Positions 22,049 to 30,205 are shown, counted from the stretch's first letter. The stretch: 30,205 nucleotides of DNA from CAYQCE01 sp964415885 (GCA_964415885.1 CAYQCE010000046.1:1-30205), one strand, 5' to 3'. Notes: generated by a model not told the origin, from the sequence alone. A program made the numbers and translations.

Positions 22049-23800
22049 TTACCTGAAAACGAGTCGTCCGAATGTGGAGGGATCGTAATCGATCGGCACA
22101 ATCCAGTCTGCGGAGCTTCCGAGACGCGGCTGTTTCCGACGGAAATTGATTCCCCATTCATCACCGACCTCCGGCCGGGCGTTCAATTGCGTGAATGGAA
22201 TTCTCGCTTCTATGGTCCAAAGTCCTCTCTTCTTCATTGTCGCAACCGAGTACGTGCCATCCCAGTTCCGGTCACCCGACGGGTAGCCATCCTCATTGAC
22301 GGATATGAACTGATCGAATACGGTTCCGAGCGGGTTGATATAGATTTGATACGCCTCCTCTTTGCTTCGGTCCGGCTGAATGAGATAGCCGACGCAGTCC
22401 TCGCCATAGATCGCGCCGTCGTGTTCCTCAACGACAGCCCGCACGGAATCAATGAACTGATCGGTGCATCGCACCGCGAGATAGACTGCATCACCGTCCC
22501 ACGCGAAGTAGAACGCGACGGGGTCGATCACTGCCCTTCCGCCGTGCGGCGAGAAGAAACTCTCGGCGGGCTCCAGGCCGGCGTACTCGGAGAGATCGCC
22601 GTCTACCACGATCTCACCACGAATCCTGTCGCAGTAGACTGTACGATCGAAGAGGATACTGCTCGAGTAGTGATAGTAGCCGTTTTCCTTATACGGGTAT
22701 GCCACCGTGAAAGTCGGAAGCGGGAACAATGTTGATGCGTTCTCGAGATCGAATTCAATCGACTTCGTCTCGTTCGGCTGCAGCTCCATAGTCACGAGCT
22801 CGGGACTTGCGCTCCATCCGGGCGGCAGACTCCAGGAAATAGTGTCCACAATCGGCATATCAGCGTGAATGTTTGTTATCTCGATGGCGAATACGGGAGA
22901 TTCGACCTCGAGTTCGTCGCTGATTGTGAGTGCTTTCGCTATCTCAACTCCACGGTACTTGATTTGATTAATGAATTTCGATTCATCGGCGGTCATGGCA
23001 TCCCACGGTTTGACAGCTCCGGCCTTTACCAGAGCAACGTGCGCGCCGTTGTTGTCGACAGTTACCCAGGTATAGTGATACTTCAGCCCGACAGCGCCCT
23101 CATCGACACCACCGCCGGAACTCCCGATCCCGATATACCGGATGCCGTCATATTCAGCCGAGAAATACTTGTGGAAATGGCCGGTGATTACGACATCTAC
23201 CCCGTTTTCGAGGAATATATCGTGCAGTAGATCCGGGTTGCCGTCGGCTGTGGAGTTGAACCAAAATGGCTTGTGCATGAAGACAAATGTGCAAGTCCTG
23301 TCGCTGTTTGAGGCGAGGTCATTACGGAGCCAGTCGATTTGCTTTTCAGGTATGTCTCCGGATTGTTCTGCTCTCGAGTTGTCGAGAATCGCGAAATGCA
23401 CGTCGCCGACATCGAATGAGTAGTACCGACTGCCAATGTAATCCTCATAAAAGCGGGTCGACATCTCGCTCCATATGTCGTGGTTGCCCACTGTGAAATA
23501 GATCGGCATCGAAAGCTGGGACACGATCGAGAGATACTCATCCCACTCATTGTCGATCCGCACCGAGTCATCGACATACCCTTCGATCATATCCCCGACC
23601 GTTATGACAAAGTCGGGCTTGAGCCTCTCGATTTCTTCGACAATCCCGCCGTAAACGCCGGGTTCATGTCCGCCGGTCCGATCACCGAGAATCGCAAATC
23701 GAATCGGCTGATCGAGAGCCTGAGTGAGTAGAGGCTTCGGGCACAGAGCGACTGTGATTGCAATAAGCATGACAAACGAAAGAATAGTCCGGGTTTTCAT
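22049..23800 (-). CDS. Secreted metallophosphoesterase with C-terminal CBM9-like domain
   Basis: This is a 583-residue exported protein with a signal peptide of about 26 residues. The calcineurin-like phosphoesterase domain (about 32-265) shows D40 (ILGDRTGG), D70 (VGDMIEG), N106/H107 (GNHD), H176 (MHKP) and H208/H210 (GHFH). The first motif is D-R-T rather than the usual D-x-H, so one canonical metal ligand is missing or replaced. A beta-sandwich follows (about 295-400), then a CBM9/DOMON-like domain (about 405-583: EIVVDGDLSEY, FYFAWDGDAVYLAVRCTD, WTIEARIPFTQL, WGINFRR). The likely role is extracellular phosphoester cleavage on a bound glycan or polymer. ATG 23800 has AAAGGT upstream. Confidence 0.9.
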   Translation of the reverse strand: MKTRTILSFVMLIAITVALCPKPLLTQALDQPIRFAILGDRTGGHEPGVYGGIVEEIERLKPDFVITVGDMIEGYVDDSVRIDNEWDEYLSIVSQLSMPIYFTVGNHDIWSEMSTRFYEDYIGSRYYSFDVGDVHFAILDNSRAEQSGDIPEKQIDWLRNDLASNSDRTCTFVFMHKPFWFNSTADGNPDLLHDIFLENGVDVVITGHFHKYFSAEYDGIRYIGIGSSGGGVDEGAVGLKYHYTWVTVDNNGAHVALVKAGAVKPWDAMTADESKFINQIKYRGVEIAKALTISDELEVESPVFAIEITNIHADMPIVDTISWSLPPGWSASPELVTMELQPNETKSIEFDLENASTLFPLPTFTVAYPYKENGYYHYSSSILFDRTVYCDRIRGEIVVDGDLSEYAGLEPAESFFSPHGGRAVIDPVAFYFAWDGDAVYLAVRCTDQFIDSVRAVVEEHDGAIYGEDCVGYLIQPDRSKEEAYQIYINPLGTVFDQFISVNEDGYPSGDRNWDGTYSVATMKKRGLWTIEARIPFTQLNARPEVGDEWGINFRRKQPRLGSSADWIVPIDYDPSTFGRLVFR

Positions 23801-23883
23801 TGTGACCTTTCATCCCAAAACGGTTCTTGAAATCGACCTAAACCGTATACGCAGTTCAGCCATGTCGGATCCTCAAGATCGAA

Positions 23884-24246
23884 TCAGTCGGCAACTTTCT
23901 TCGCGAAATCCTCTCTTATGGGATGGAATATCTCGAACGCTACGAATGGCGAGTCGCTGATGCAAGTTGCGGCGTGCTCAATTTCTTGTGGCACAACGTA
24001 GAAATCGCCTTCGCTCACAATTCGCTCCTCGTCTCCAATCCGCATCTCGGCGCTCCCGGAGTAGACCATCCCGACCTGTTCATGTGGATGTGAGTGATTC
24101 GGTACGGTTATCCCGGGCTGAAGCGTCGTCAGCACCATCATCATGCTCTCTCCCGACAGGCCGCACAGAAGCTCAGTTTCAACGCCCGGGATCGGTTCGA
24201 ACATCTTCGTTGTTTCACGATCGACGAAATATCTCGAATTGCTCAT
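23884..24246 (-). CDS. Cupin-domain protein
   Basis: This 120-residue single-cupin protein has cupin motif 1 HSHPHEQVGMVYSG (metal ligands HxH, then E) and motif 2 GDFYVVPQEIEHAA (third His). It resembles small cupins that bind metals and act as isomerases, dioxygenases or sensory domains; the reaction is unknown. GGAG lies 7 bases before ATG 24246. It follows the sodium:solute symporter by 29 bp on the same strand, so it may process or sense the symporter's substrate. No terminator is visible before the metallophosphoesterase gene, 83 bp further on. Confidence 0.88.
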   Translation of the reverse strand: MSNSRYFVDRETTKMFEPIPGVETELLCGLSGESMMMVLTTLQPGITVPNHSHPHEQVGMVYSGSAEMRIGDEERIVSEGDFYVVPQEIEHAATCISDSPFVAFEIFHPIREDFAKKVAD

Positions 24247-24275
24247 GTTAAACTCCAGGCAGGCAGTTCATGAAA

Positions 24276-25676
24276 TCATGCTTTCCGTTTCTCGAAGAAC
24301 ATCTCGACCTTCTCCGTTGGCGGTGGAGCGGTGAAGAGGCTGACTGCAACAAGGCAGAAGACCGACGACGCGAGTGCCGGGTAGACAGTCTGGAGTCCCC
24401 AGAAGCCACCGCCGATCTCCCAGATCAGCGTAACGGCCATTCCTGCGGCAATTGATGCTACTCCTCCTGCGGCAGTGGCTCGCTTCCAGAAAAACGCACC
24501 CATAACCGCGGGAGTGATTCCAACGCCATACATCGTATAGGCATAGATCGCCATCTCGAGTACACGCTCGAAAAAGCGTACCTGCACGAACGCGAATACA
24601 CCCAGAATAACCACAGCCACACGCGAAAGAAGCACGATCTGCTTCTGGGTGGCGTCCGGGTTGATGAACCGCTGATAAATGTCTCGCATGAAATTGGTTG
24701 CCGGAACGAGGAGAAACGAATCGGCCGTCGAGACGATAACGGCTACTATCGCAGCGAGACACAGGCATCCGATTGCAACGGGCAAAGCGTCTTTGACAGA
24801 GTGAAGAATCACCATTTCCGAGTTGATGTCGCTGAATATTCCTCGACCAACAACTGCGATGAACACAATCAGAGTCTCGATGATTATGGTACCGATAATC
24901 CAGCCCATCACCGAACGTTTGGCCGTATTCTCATCCTTGGCCGAAAAAAACCGCTGATACATGCCGGATTCGCCGAGCAGGAGCAGCATCGTCGGCAGCG
25001 AGTATGCGATCGCCTCTCGAAGCGTCATCGTACCGAGGATGTCGATGTGTGTTTCGGGGAGCCGCGATATGATATTGTCGAGGCCGCCAGCGTTATCGAT
25101 CATAAATGGCAGGGCGATGAACAGCCCGAGTGTCATGATGATCCCGTTGACGACATCCGTGTACACTACCGAAATCATCCCTGCGAGTACGGTGTAACCT
25201 ATCACGAACGCGGCCGTGATGATTATTCCGGTCGAAACAGGAATGCCGGTAATCAGGTTAAGGACCATACCGCCGGCCCTGAACTGGTATGACACGATCG
25301 CAGTATACGCTATCATAGTGACGATTGTACCCAGCACTCTCGCCCACTTGTTGTAGCGGATCTCCAGCATATCCGGTACGGTGTACTGAGCGAGCTTCCT
25401 CGCTCGACCGGCGATGAGGTACAGCACGACGAGAGCAATCCAAACGCCCGCGTCGAACCATAGTGCAGGCAGGCCGCGATCATACGCGAGTCCCGCACTC
25501 GCGATTATCGAACCCGAACCTATCCACGTGGCGAGTAATGTACCAACCAGCACCTTTGCGGACAGCGTTCGGCCCGCGACCATGAAATCATCCTGAGTCT
25601 TAACCCGTCGGCTGCGGTATGCGCCAACCGCGATCAGGAGAGCGAGATATGCAAGGATTGTCCAGAAGTAGATCAT
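24276..25676 (-). CDS. Sodium:solute symporter (SSS family)
   Basis: This protein of about 466 residues has the 12-13 helices of the SSS/PutP-PanF family. Marks include the early TWIGSGSIIASAGLAYDRG segment (SSS signature region), IVGYTVLAGMISVVYTDVVNG near helix 5, and the late IVAVIVSTADSFLLVPATNFMRD with the conserved sodium-site STAD. It probably imports a small organic solute with Na+; which one is not readable. The frame opens at 25760, but I place the start at ATG 25676: the family N-terminus (IYFWTILAYLALL) begins there, and a promoter with perfect TTGACA ends its -10 box 8 bases upstream, implying a leaderless mRNA. A cupin gene follows. Confidence 0.9.
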   Translation of the reverse strand: MIYFWTILAYLALLIAVGAYRSRRVKTQDDFMVAGRTLSAKVLVGTLLATWIGSGSIIASAGLAYDRGLPALWFDAGVWIALVVLYLIAGRARKLAQYTVPDMLEIRYNKWARVLGTIVTMIAYTAIVSYQFRAGGMVLNLITGIPVSTGIIITAAFVIGYTVLAGMISVVYTDVVNGIIMTLGLFIALPFMIDNAGGLDNIISRLPETHIDILGTMTLREAIAYSLPTMLLLLGESGMYQRFFSAKDENTAKRSVMGWIIGTIIIETLIVFIAVVGRGIFSDINSEMVILHSVKDALPVAIGCLCLAAIVAVIVSTADSFLLVPATNFMRDIYQRFINPDATQKQIVLLSRVAVVILGVFAFVQVRFFERVLEMAIYAYTMYGVGITPAVMGAFFWKRATAAGGVASIAAGMAVTLIWEIGGGFWGLQTVYPALASSVFCLVAVSLFTAPPPTEKVEMFFEKRKA

Positions 25677-25684
25677 TTCCAGAC

Positions 25685-25714
25685 AAATAAGCGTGCTTAA
25701 TCGCCTCATGTCAA
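25685..25714 (-). promoter_or_regulatory. Leaderless promoter of the sodium:solute symporter
   Basis: Reading the minus strand: perfect TTGACA (25714-25709), an 18-bp spacer, TTATTT (25690-25685), then 8 bases to ATG 25676. The position argues against the two upstream in-frame ATGs (25709 and 25760). Confidence 0.5.
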
Positions 25715-25760
25715 TCAGGGAATTGGTTAACGTCCGGCTCAGATCGAACGCGCGATGCAT

Positions 25761-25803
25761 GTCTCAGACGCTCAAATCCCTTGATTTCCGACCGTCCAGA
25801 GAC
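25761..25803. promoter_or_regulatory. Nested inverted repeat upstream of the PAS-LuxR gene
   Basis: The outer arms GTCTC-A-GACG (25761-25770) and CGTC-CA-GAGAC (25793-25803) enclose AAATC (25774-25778) and GATTT (25783-25787). The element spans the TTGATT that would be a -35 box for the downstream gene and could be a regulator site or an RNA leader hairpin. Confidence 0.4.
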
Positions 25804-25829
25804 CATTTTCCAAGTGAGGAGCTAAAACG

Positions 25830-27569
25830 ATGAGTAAGGACGCAAGTACAAGTAACTCCATCTCGCCGGACTCTCTTCCGCTCGGTATATACAGGTCTAC
25901 ACCGGAAGGCCGTCTGCTGGCAGTGAATGCCCGCATGGTGGAAATCTTCGGGTATGATTCGAAAGAGGAGATGCTCTCGATCTCGGCATACGATCTCTAT
26001 CGGGACCCGTCACGGAGAGATGAGATTGCGGGCAATATAAGCAGCCGAGACAAAACCGACAGCACGTGCGAACTGGAGATGAAGCGAAAGGATGGAACGC
26101 TGATTGCGATTCTCTCCCGCATCGGGATCGTGCGCAATAAGAACGGTGAGATACTCTACTTCAACGGTATACTGGAAGATATCACGGAGCAGAAAAAGGC
26201 GGAGCGGGAGCTCGCCCGGAGTCTCGAATATGAGAGGATCATCGCCTCGATATCCACTCGATTCATCCACATGCCTGTCGAGAGAATTGACCACGAACTA
26301 AAAGATGCGATTGAGAAGATCGGGCGGCTGCACGATTCCGATCATGCCTTTATCGCACTCATCGAGGATGATAAATTCACTTTTGAACGAGTCTACGAAT
26401 TCGCGGCACCGGGTATGAAGCCTCACAGCGAGTCGATCTCAAACATATCGCTGGGAGAGTATCCGTGGGGACAAAGCCAGATTGGCAGACGCCGCGACAT
26501 CTGCATTCCCAGCGTTCATGACATGCCGAAAGAGGCTGAGGCCGAGAAAGAGCTGGTGCTATCGCTCGGTGTGAAATCAGTTGTCGCTATTCCCATGGTG
26601 TATGGTGACCGCCTGGTTGGTTGCGTTGGTCTCGACTCTGTCAGGTCGGAGCGACAATGGACGCAGCACGAGATCAAGCTCTTAAAACTGACATCGGATA
26701 TCTTCACGAATGCCATCATGCGCAAGCAAGCCGAGGAATCGATCGTCTATCAAGCGAACCTGTTGCAGATTGTTTCCGAAGCCATTATAGCGACCGATCG
26801 CGATCTCCGGGTCAAGAGCTGGAACAGGTCAGCCGAGCGGATGTACGGCTGGAAGCTCGATGAGGCCGTCGGCAGGCACCTGGCAGAACTCCTGGACAGC
26901 GATTTCTGTGGTACCGACCTCGAAACCGCCAGGGCGGAGCTTCTACGCAACAAATCCTGGCAGGGGGAGGTTGTCCAGCGCACGAAGGATGGTCGCAGGT
27001 TGTATGTGATGGCTTCGGTTTCGCTCGTCGTTGATGAGGAGGGTCAGCATGTTGGTGGAGTTACCGTGCACCGGGATGTCACAGACCAGAAGATTGCGGA
27101 GCAGAAACTCAAGGCCGCGTACGACGCACTCGAAGCGGAACGAAAGCTGCTGGAGAACAAGAATATAGCGTTGAAGGAAGTGCTGATACATATCGAAGAG
27201 GAGAAGAAGGCGGCACGTGAGCAGGTTGCACGGACCGTCGAGAGTGTTCTCCTTCCGGCATTACACCGAATCGCCGATGACGACGGGGGAGTTCGACAAA
27301 CCTGCCTGGATATTCTTAAGTCGGGCCTTTCGGAGCTCGCGTCATCGCAGGGCGGCTTGACCGATATGTATTCCAAACTCTCACCACGAGAGGTCGAAGT
27401 CTGCAGCCTGATACGATCCGGCGCAACATCGCAGGAGATCGCGAACAGGCTCTTCATCTCGCACGCAACCGTGAAGAAACACAGGGAGCGGATTCGCACT
27501 AAACTCAATCTCCGCAAGCAGGGGATAAACCTCCAAACTTACCTCAAGAACAGCTCCGGGGACGTATAG
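25830..27569 (+). CDS. PAS-GAF-PAS sensor with C-terminal LuxR-type DNA-binding domain
   Basis: This is a 579-residue one-component regulator. Residues of about 15-125 are a PAS domain ending in the PAC-like ILEDITEQKKAE. About 140-295 is a GAF domain (ESISNISLGEYPWG, KSVVAIPMVYGDRLVGCVGLDS). About 305-425 is a second PAS domain (ATDRDLRVKSWNRSAERMYGW). A coiled coil (425-475) resembles a histidine-kinase dimerisation helix but no kinase domain follows. About 510-570 is a LuxR/GerE helix-turn-helix (LSPREVEVCSLIRSGATSQEIANRLFISHATVKKH, read in parts). It would sense a small ligand or redox signal and bind DNA directly. GAGGAG precedes ATG 25830. Its targets are unknown; the divergent symporter is a candidate. 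Confidence 0.9.
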   Translation: MSKDASTSNSISPDSLPLGIYRSTPEGRLLAVNARMVEIFGYDSKEEMLSISAYDLYRDPSRRDEIAGNISSRDKTDSTCELEMKRKDGTLIAILSRIGIVRNKNGEILYFNGILEDITEQKKAERELARSLEYERIIASISTRFIHMPVERIDHELKDAIEKIGRLHDSDHAFIALIEDDKFTFERVYEFAAPGMKPHSESISNISLGEYPWGQSQIGRRRDICIPSVHDMPKEAEAEKELVLSLGVKSVVAIPMVYGDRLVGCVGLDSVRSERQWTQHEIKLLKLTSDIFTNAIMRKQAEESIVYQANLLQIVSEAIIATDRDLRVKSWNRSAERMYGWKLDEAVGRHLAELLDSDFCGTDLETARAELLRNKSWQGEVVQRTKDGRRLYVMASVSLVVDEEGQHVGGVTVHRDVTDQKIAEQKLKAAYDALEAERKLLENKNIALKEVLIHIEEEKKAAREQVARTVESVLLPALHRIADDDGGVRQTCLDILKSGLSELASSQGGLTDMYSKLSPREVEVCSLIRSGATSQEIANRLFISHATVKKHRERIRTKLNLRKQGINLQTYLKNSSGDV

Positions 27570-27580
27570 ACATATACGTC
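27561..27580. repeat. Perfect inverted repeat overlapping the luxR-type stop codon
   Basis: GACGTATA (27561-27568), spacer GACA, TATACGTC (27573-27580), followed by TTTAG. The stop codon TAG (27567-27569) lies inside the left arm and spacer. It could be a weak terminator or an operator. Confidence 0.5.
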
Positions 27581-27734
27581 TTTAGTAGGCTATTTACTCC
27601 ACTTGCCATCGTGTCATTAGCTATCGATATTTAGTCTGAATATTGACTCCAGTATATCCAGTCGTTGGAGTACAGGGGTTGTCGCTTAGTTTCACCTGGG
27701 GCGGGAGAGATTTAATTGATTTCTTCCGTGTTGA

Positions 27735-27763
27735 GTCGGCGCCGGGGCGCGCCGACTTGTTTT
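27735..27763 (+). terminator. Rho-independent terminator downstream of the PAS-LuxR gene
   Basis: GTCGGCGC (27735-27742) and GCGCCGAC (27749-27756) pair perfectly around a 6-nt loop and are followed by TTGTTTT. It lies 165 bp after the stop, a long distance, so the 3' untranslated region would be unusually long. Confidence 0.65.
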
Positions 27764-27770
27764 AGGGGCG

Positions 27771-27795
27771 GAAGCCCGGGCATCATCCGGGCTTC
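27771..27795. repeat. GC-rich palindrome GAAGCCCGG / CCGGGCTTC
   Basis: A perfect 9-bp inverted repeat with a 7-nt spacer (GCATCAT), only 7 bp after the terminator T-run. The core AAGCCCG/CGGGCTT is shared with the inner arms of the palindrome at 10491-10508, so both may belong to one dispersed family. Confidence 0.55.
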
Positions 27796-27833
27796 TATTC
27801 CGCACAAAACCGTTCTCCGGCATTCAATTGATG

Positions 27834-27862
27834 TTGATTCAGTTTCTCGATTTTGCTATTAT
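27834..27862 (+). promoter_or_regulatory. Leaderless promoter of the second ABC operon
   Basis: TTGATT (27834-27839), a 17-bp spacer, TATTAT (27857-27862), then 8 bases to ATG 27871. No ribosome binding site is present. Confidence 0.55.
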
Positions 27863-27870
27863 GTGCCGCA

Positions 27871-28761
27871 ATGTTGGAAGTCCGTGATCTGCATAAATCG
27901 TTCAACTCTCTGACCGCCGTAGGTGGGATCAGCTTTTCTATCGAAAGCGGAGAGACATTCGGGCTGCTCGGCCCGAACGGCGCCGGAAAGACTACGACCG
28001 TCAATATGATCGTCGGAGTCATGAAACCCGATTCGGGGAATGTAACGGTGGGCGATGGTGGCGATCCTTCTTCCGCCGCAGTGCGCAAAACAATCGGCAA
28101 TGCTCCCCAGTCGCTGTCGATCTACGACGATTTGACCGCGGAAGAGAATCTCAGGTTCTTTGCGCGCCTCTATGGTCTCGGCGGCAGACGGTTGCGGGAG
28201 CGCGTGGACTGGGCTCTGAAGTTTGCCGGACTCACCGAGCGGAGATCGAGCAATGCCGGTACATTCTCCGGCGGAATGAAGCGCCGACTCAATCTCGCCT
28301 GTGCTCTCGTTCACGATCCGACGACTCTCATTCTTGATGAGCCGACCGTTGGCGTCGATCCGCAGTCACGGAACCTCATATTCGAGTCTATCGAAGTCCT
28401 CAAGCGCGAAGGCCGAACGATTATCTATACGACACATTACATGGAGGAGGCGGAGCGTCTGTGCGACCGCGTGGCGATCATCGATCACGGCAAAATCCTT
28501 GATGTCGATACTGTCGATAGATTGATCGAGAAGCACGGCGGGAAATCCGTTATTGAAGTCGATCTTATAGCTCCGCCGGAGGATGCGGATCAGCTTCCCG
28601 GCAGAATCGAAAACAACACGCTGCGAATCGAGACGGAAAAACCAATGGAGCAGTTTGCGGATCTCGCCGCAGCCGGTCTCAAGTTCTCGAGAGTCGTAAT
28701 TGAGAAGTCGGACCTCGAAACCGTCTTTTTGAATCTTACCGGCAGGAGGCTGAGAGACTGA
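27871..28761 (+). CDS. ABC transporter ATP-binding protein (ABC-2 exporter)
   Basis: This 296-residue ATPase has Walker A GPNGAGKTT at 34-42, an FSGGMKRRL signature, Walker B LILDEPTVGVDP, and the H-loop TTHYMEEAE. The C-terminal 80 residues form the DUF4162-like extension common in exporter ATPases of the CcmA/YbhF/DrrA kind. Six in-frame codons precede ATG 27871, but the promoter's -10 box overlaps them, so they cannot be translated from this promoter. Its TGA overlaps the permease ATG by one base (TGATG), giving tight coupling. The substrate is unknown; drugs and lipids are typical for the group. Confidence 0.9.
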   Translation: MLEVRDLHKSFNSLTAVGGISFSIESGETFGLLGPNGAGKTTTVNMIVGVMKPDSGNVTVGDGGDPSSAAVRKTIGNAPQSLSIYDDLTAEENLRFFARLYGLGGRRLRERVDWALKFAGLTERRSSNAGTFSGGMKRRLNLACALVHDPTTLILDEPTVGVDPQSRNLIFESIEVLKREGRTIIYTTHYMEEAERLCDRVAIIDHGKILDVDTVDRLIEKHGGKSVIEVDLIAPPEDADQLPGRIENNTLRIETEKPMEQFADLAAAGLKFSRVVIEKSDLETVFLNLTGRRLRD

Positions 28762-30032
28762 TGCGCGCCGTATTTTACATGGCTATGAAGGACCTTCTGC
28801 TACTCTGGCGGGACAGATTCGGCCTGTTCTGGGTGGCGGTTTTTCCGCTCCTGTTTGCGATGTTTTTCGGATCGATTTTCTCCGGAGGAGGAAACAGCAG
28901 CGACCGGGGGAAGATATCGGTTGCGATTGTCGATCTGGATTCCACCGAGGCATCGGCGAAATTCATCGACAAGCTCGCCACGTCCGACCTGATTGAGCTG
29001 ACTCGCTACACCGAGACAGGTGCGATCGAGAGTGTCCGTAAGGGCAACAGGGCGGCATACCTGATAGTTGAAGAAGGCTATAGCGACTACTACGGACTGT
29101 TTGCCGGTGAACCACCACCGCTACGGATTGGTGTCGATCCATCGAGGCGGGCAGAGGCAGGGTATCTGCAGGGGATAATCACGCAGCATCTGTTTGAATC
29201 GATGCAGGACAGGATGATGGACGCCCAGTTCCTCGACAACAACCTCGATGCCATATTCGCCGATATCGACAGCGATGACTCTATGGACTCAACTCAGAGA
29301 TCTATGCTCAAGACGCTCGTCGGCAGCGCAAGGGATTACTACCAGACGCTGGAAGAAGATACATCCCAGTCGATGATTGGCAATGTCGCAGAGGTCGAGG
29401 TAGAGACGGTCGAACGGGAATCCACGGGTGGCCCGGGCAGCCCGTATGATATCTCGTTCCCGCAGGCCCTGATCTGGGGTTTAATTGGCTGTGCGGCGTC
29501 GTTCGCGATTTCGATTGTCACCGAGAGAACTACGGGTACGCTTTTAAGGCTTCGTCTTGCGCCGGTCTCCAGAGTTCATGTTTTAGCGGGTAAGGCGCTC
29601 GCGTGTTTCCTCGCCTGCATAGCAGTTATCGTCGTTCTCATGCTCTTCGGCGGTGCAGTGTTCGGAGTGAATGTATCGAACACCGGGCAACTGGCGTTGG
29701 CTACCGTCGCTTCGGCATTCTGCTTCGTGGGCATTATGATGCTGATCAGCGTGCTCGGAAAGACCGAACGCTCGGTCGCCGGTGCGGGATGGGCGGTGCT
29801 TATGGTGTTTGCGATGTCCGGCGGCGGTATGGTACCATATTTCATCATGCCGTCATGGATGAGAGCGATCAGTGATTTCAGCCCCATCAAATGGTCGATA
29901 TACTCTTTCGAGGGCGCAGTCTGGAGAGATTTCAGTTATGCGGAGATGGCGACCCCGATTGTGATTCTGCTTGCGATAGGTACGGTTTTCTTCGTTGCCG
30001 GCTCGATTGTCTTCTCGAAAAGGCCCGATTGA
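28761..30032 (+). CDS. ABC-2 type permease
   Basis: This 423-residue permease has a first helix at about 20-40 (FGLFWVAVFPLLFAMFFGSIF). A large extracytoplasmic region (about 45-230) contains KISVAIVDLDSTEAS, YLIVEEGY and IGVDPSRRAEAGYLQGI. It is followed by SFPQALIWGLIGCAASFAIS, then the ABC-2 hallmark ERTTGTLLRLRLAPVSR and four further helices. It pairs with the preceding ATPase and resembles YbhR/YbhS-type exporters more than the NatB-like permease at 7.2 kb, so the two systems are not recent duplicates. It is translationally coupled to the ATPase by a TGATG overlap. Confidence 0.88.
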   Translation: MRAVFYMAMKDLLLLWRDRFGLFWVAVFPLLFAMFFGSIFSGGGNSSDRGKISVAIVDLDSTEASAKFIDKLATSDLIELTRYTETGAIESVRKGNRAAYLIVEEGYSDYYGLFAGEPPPLRIGVDPSRRAEAGYLQGIITQHLFESMQDRMMDAQFLDNNLDAIFADIDSDDSMDSTQRSMLKTLVGSARDYYQTLEEDTSQSMIGNVAEVEVETVERESTGGPGSPYDISFPQALIWGLIGCAASFAISIVTERTTGTLLRLRLAPVSRVHVLAGKALACFLACIAVIVVLMLFGGAVFGVNVSNTGQLALATVASAFCFVGIMMLISVLGKTERSVAGAGWAVLMVFAMSGGGMVPYFIMPSWMRAISDFSPIKWSIYSFEGAVWRDFSYAEMATPIVILLAIGTVFFVAGSIVFSKRPD

Positions 30033-30205
30033 TTTCGTTCCTCAACGACGAAAAGCTCCCGCCTGCAGGTAATAGAGAAATCCCATTACACCGGATTCTG
30101 CGGCCAAGATTCGTCGGCCCGTGATCCGGCATCATCTTGTATCCCCTTGTCCTTGAGTCTGTGCAGTCAGATCACACACGGCTGCGGCGGACCCGGCTGG
30201 ACTAA
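30033..30205. other. Downstream intergenic end of the window
   Basis: I see no gene or strong terminator in these 173 bp. The word GGCGGACCCGG near 30187 repeats one at about 109. Confidence 0.3.

Larger units (their letters stand above)
27570..27870. other. Intergenic region between the PAS-LuxR gene and the second ABC operon
   Basis: There is no gene in about 300 bp. In order it holds the palindrome at 27561-27580, a 6-bp inverted repeat ACTCCA/TGGAGT (27646-27671), a GC-rich terminator (27735-27763), a second GC-rich palindrome (27771-27795) and the ABC promoter (27834-27862). Confidence 0.5.

Noticed and set aside
21824..22735. A 303-codon plus-strand frame across the EamA/metallophosphoesterase junction
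   Set aside because: It runs antisense to two solid genes and has no ribosome binding site or known fold.

Overview
The window reads as chromosomal DNA of a Gram-negative (diderm) bacterium with moderately high GC. It contains outer-membrane lipoproteins, an LpoB-like activator of peptidoglycan synthases, an OmpA protein with calcium-binding thrombospondin-3 repeats, IPT/TIG-repeat and CBM9-like extracytoplasmic domains, and bacterial sigma-70-like promoters. A GatE-type Glu-tRNA(Gln) amidotransferase subunit, otherwise an archaeal hallmark, together with the FCB-like surface domains suggests an uncultured lineage such as candidate division Zixibacteria or a relative. That placement is inference; there is no rRNA here to test it. 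I see no phage, insertion sequence, CRISPR array, tRNA or rRNA.

Layout. 1-2.2 kb: an orphan mcsA-like gene on the minus strand, divergent from exonuclease III. 2.2-6.2 kb: an lpoB-like gene overlapping a COG3014-like lipoprotein gene, convergent (3 bp gap) with gatE. 6.2-8.9 kb: a NatA/NatB-like ABC exporter and a DinB-fold enzyme. 8.9-10.6 kb: an AT-rich array of three 72-bp repeats, a class II Fic protein and a run of palindromes. 10.6-13.9 kb: a secreted lipocalin-like remnant, a renalase-like flavoprotein plus TspO, and an unknown polytopic membrane protein. 13.95-14.17 kb: a candidate noncoding RNA with its own promoter and terminator. 14.3-16.9 kb: two tRNA methylthiotransferases, mtaB and miaB, overlapping by 4 bp. 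17-21.1 kb: a lipoprotein joining a CHAT/caspase-like domain to IPT repeats, then the OmpA/TSP3 protein. 21.2-25.7 kb, minus strand: a sodium:solute symporter with a cupin, and a metallophosphoesterase-CBM9 protein with an EamA transporter. 25.8-30.0 kb: a PAS-GAF-PAS-LuxR regulator and a second ABC-2 exporter.

The gene content is mostly housekeeping and envelope functions in short operons of two or three genes. Promoters of the form TTGxxx-16/18-TAxxxT can be read upstream of many units. In three cases (xth, the symporter and the second ABC operon) the -10 box ends only 6-8 bases before the start codon, which predicts leaderless mRNAs. The least explained pieces are the helically phased TTAAAG/CTTTAA array upstream of fic, the intergenic RNA candidate near 14.0 kb, the CHAT-IPT lipoprotein with two palindromes in its leader, and the bacterial GatE.
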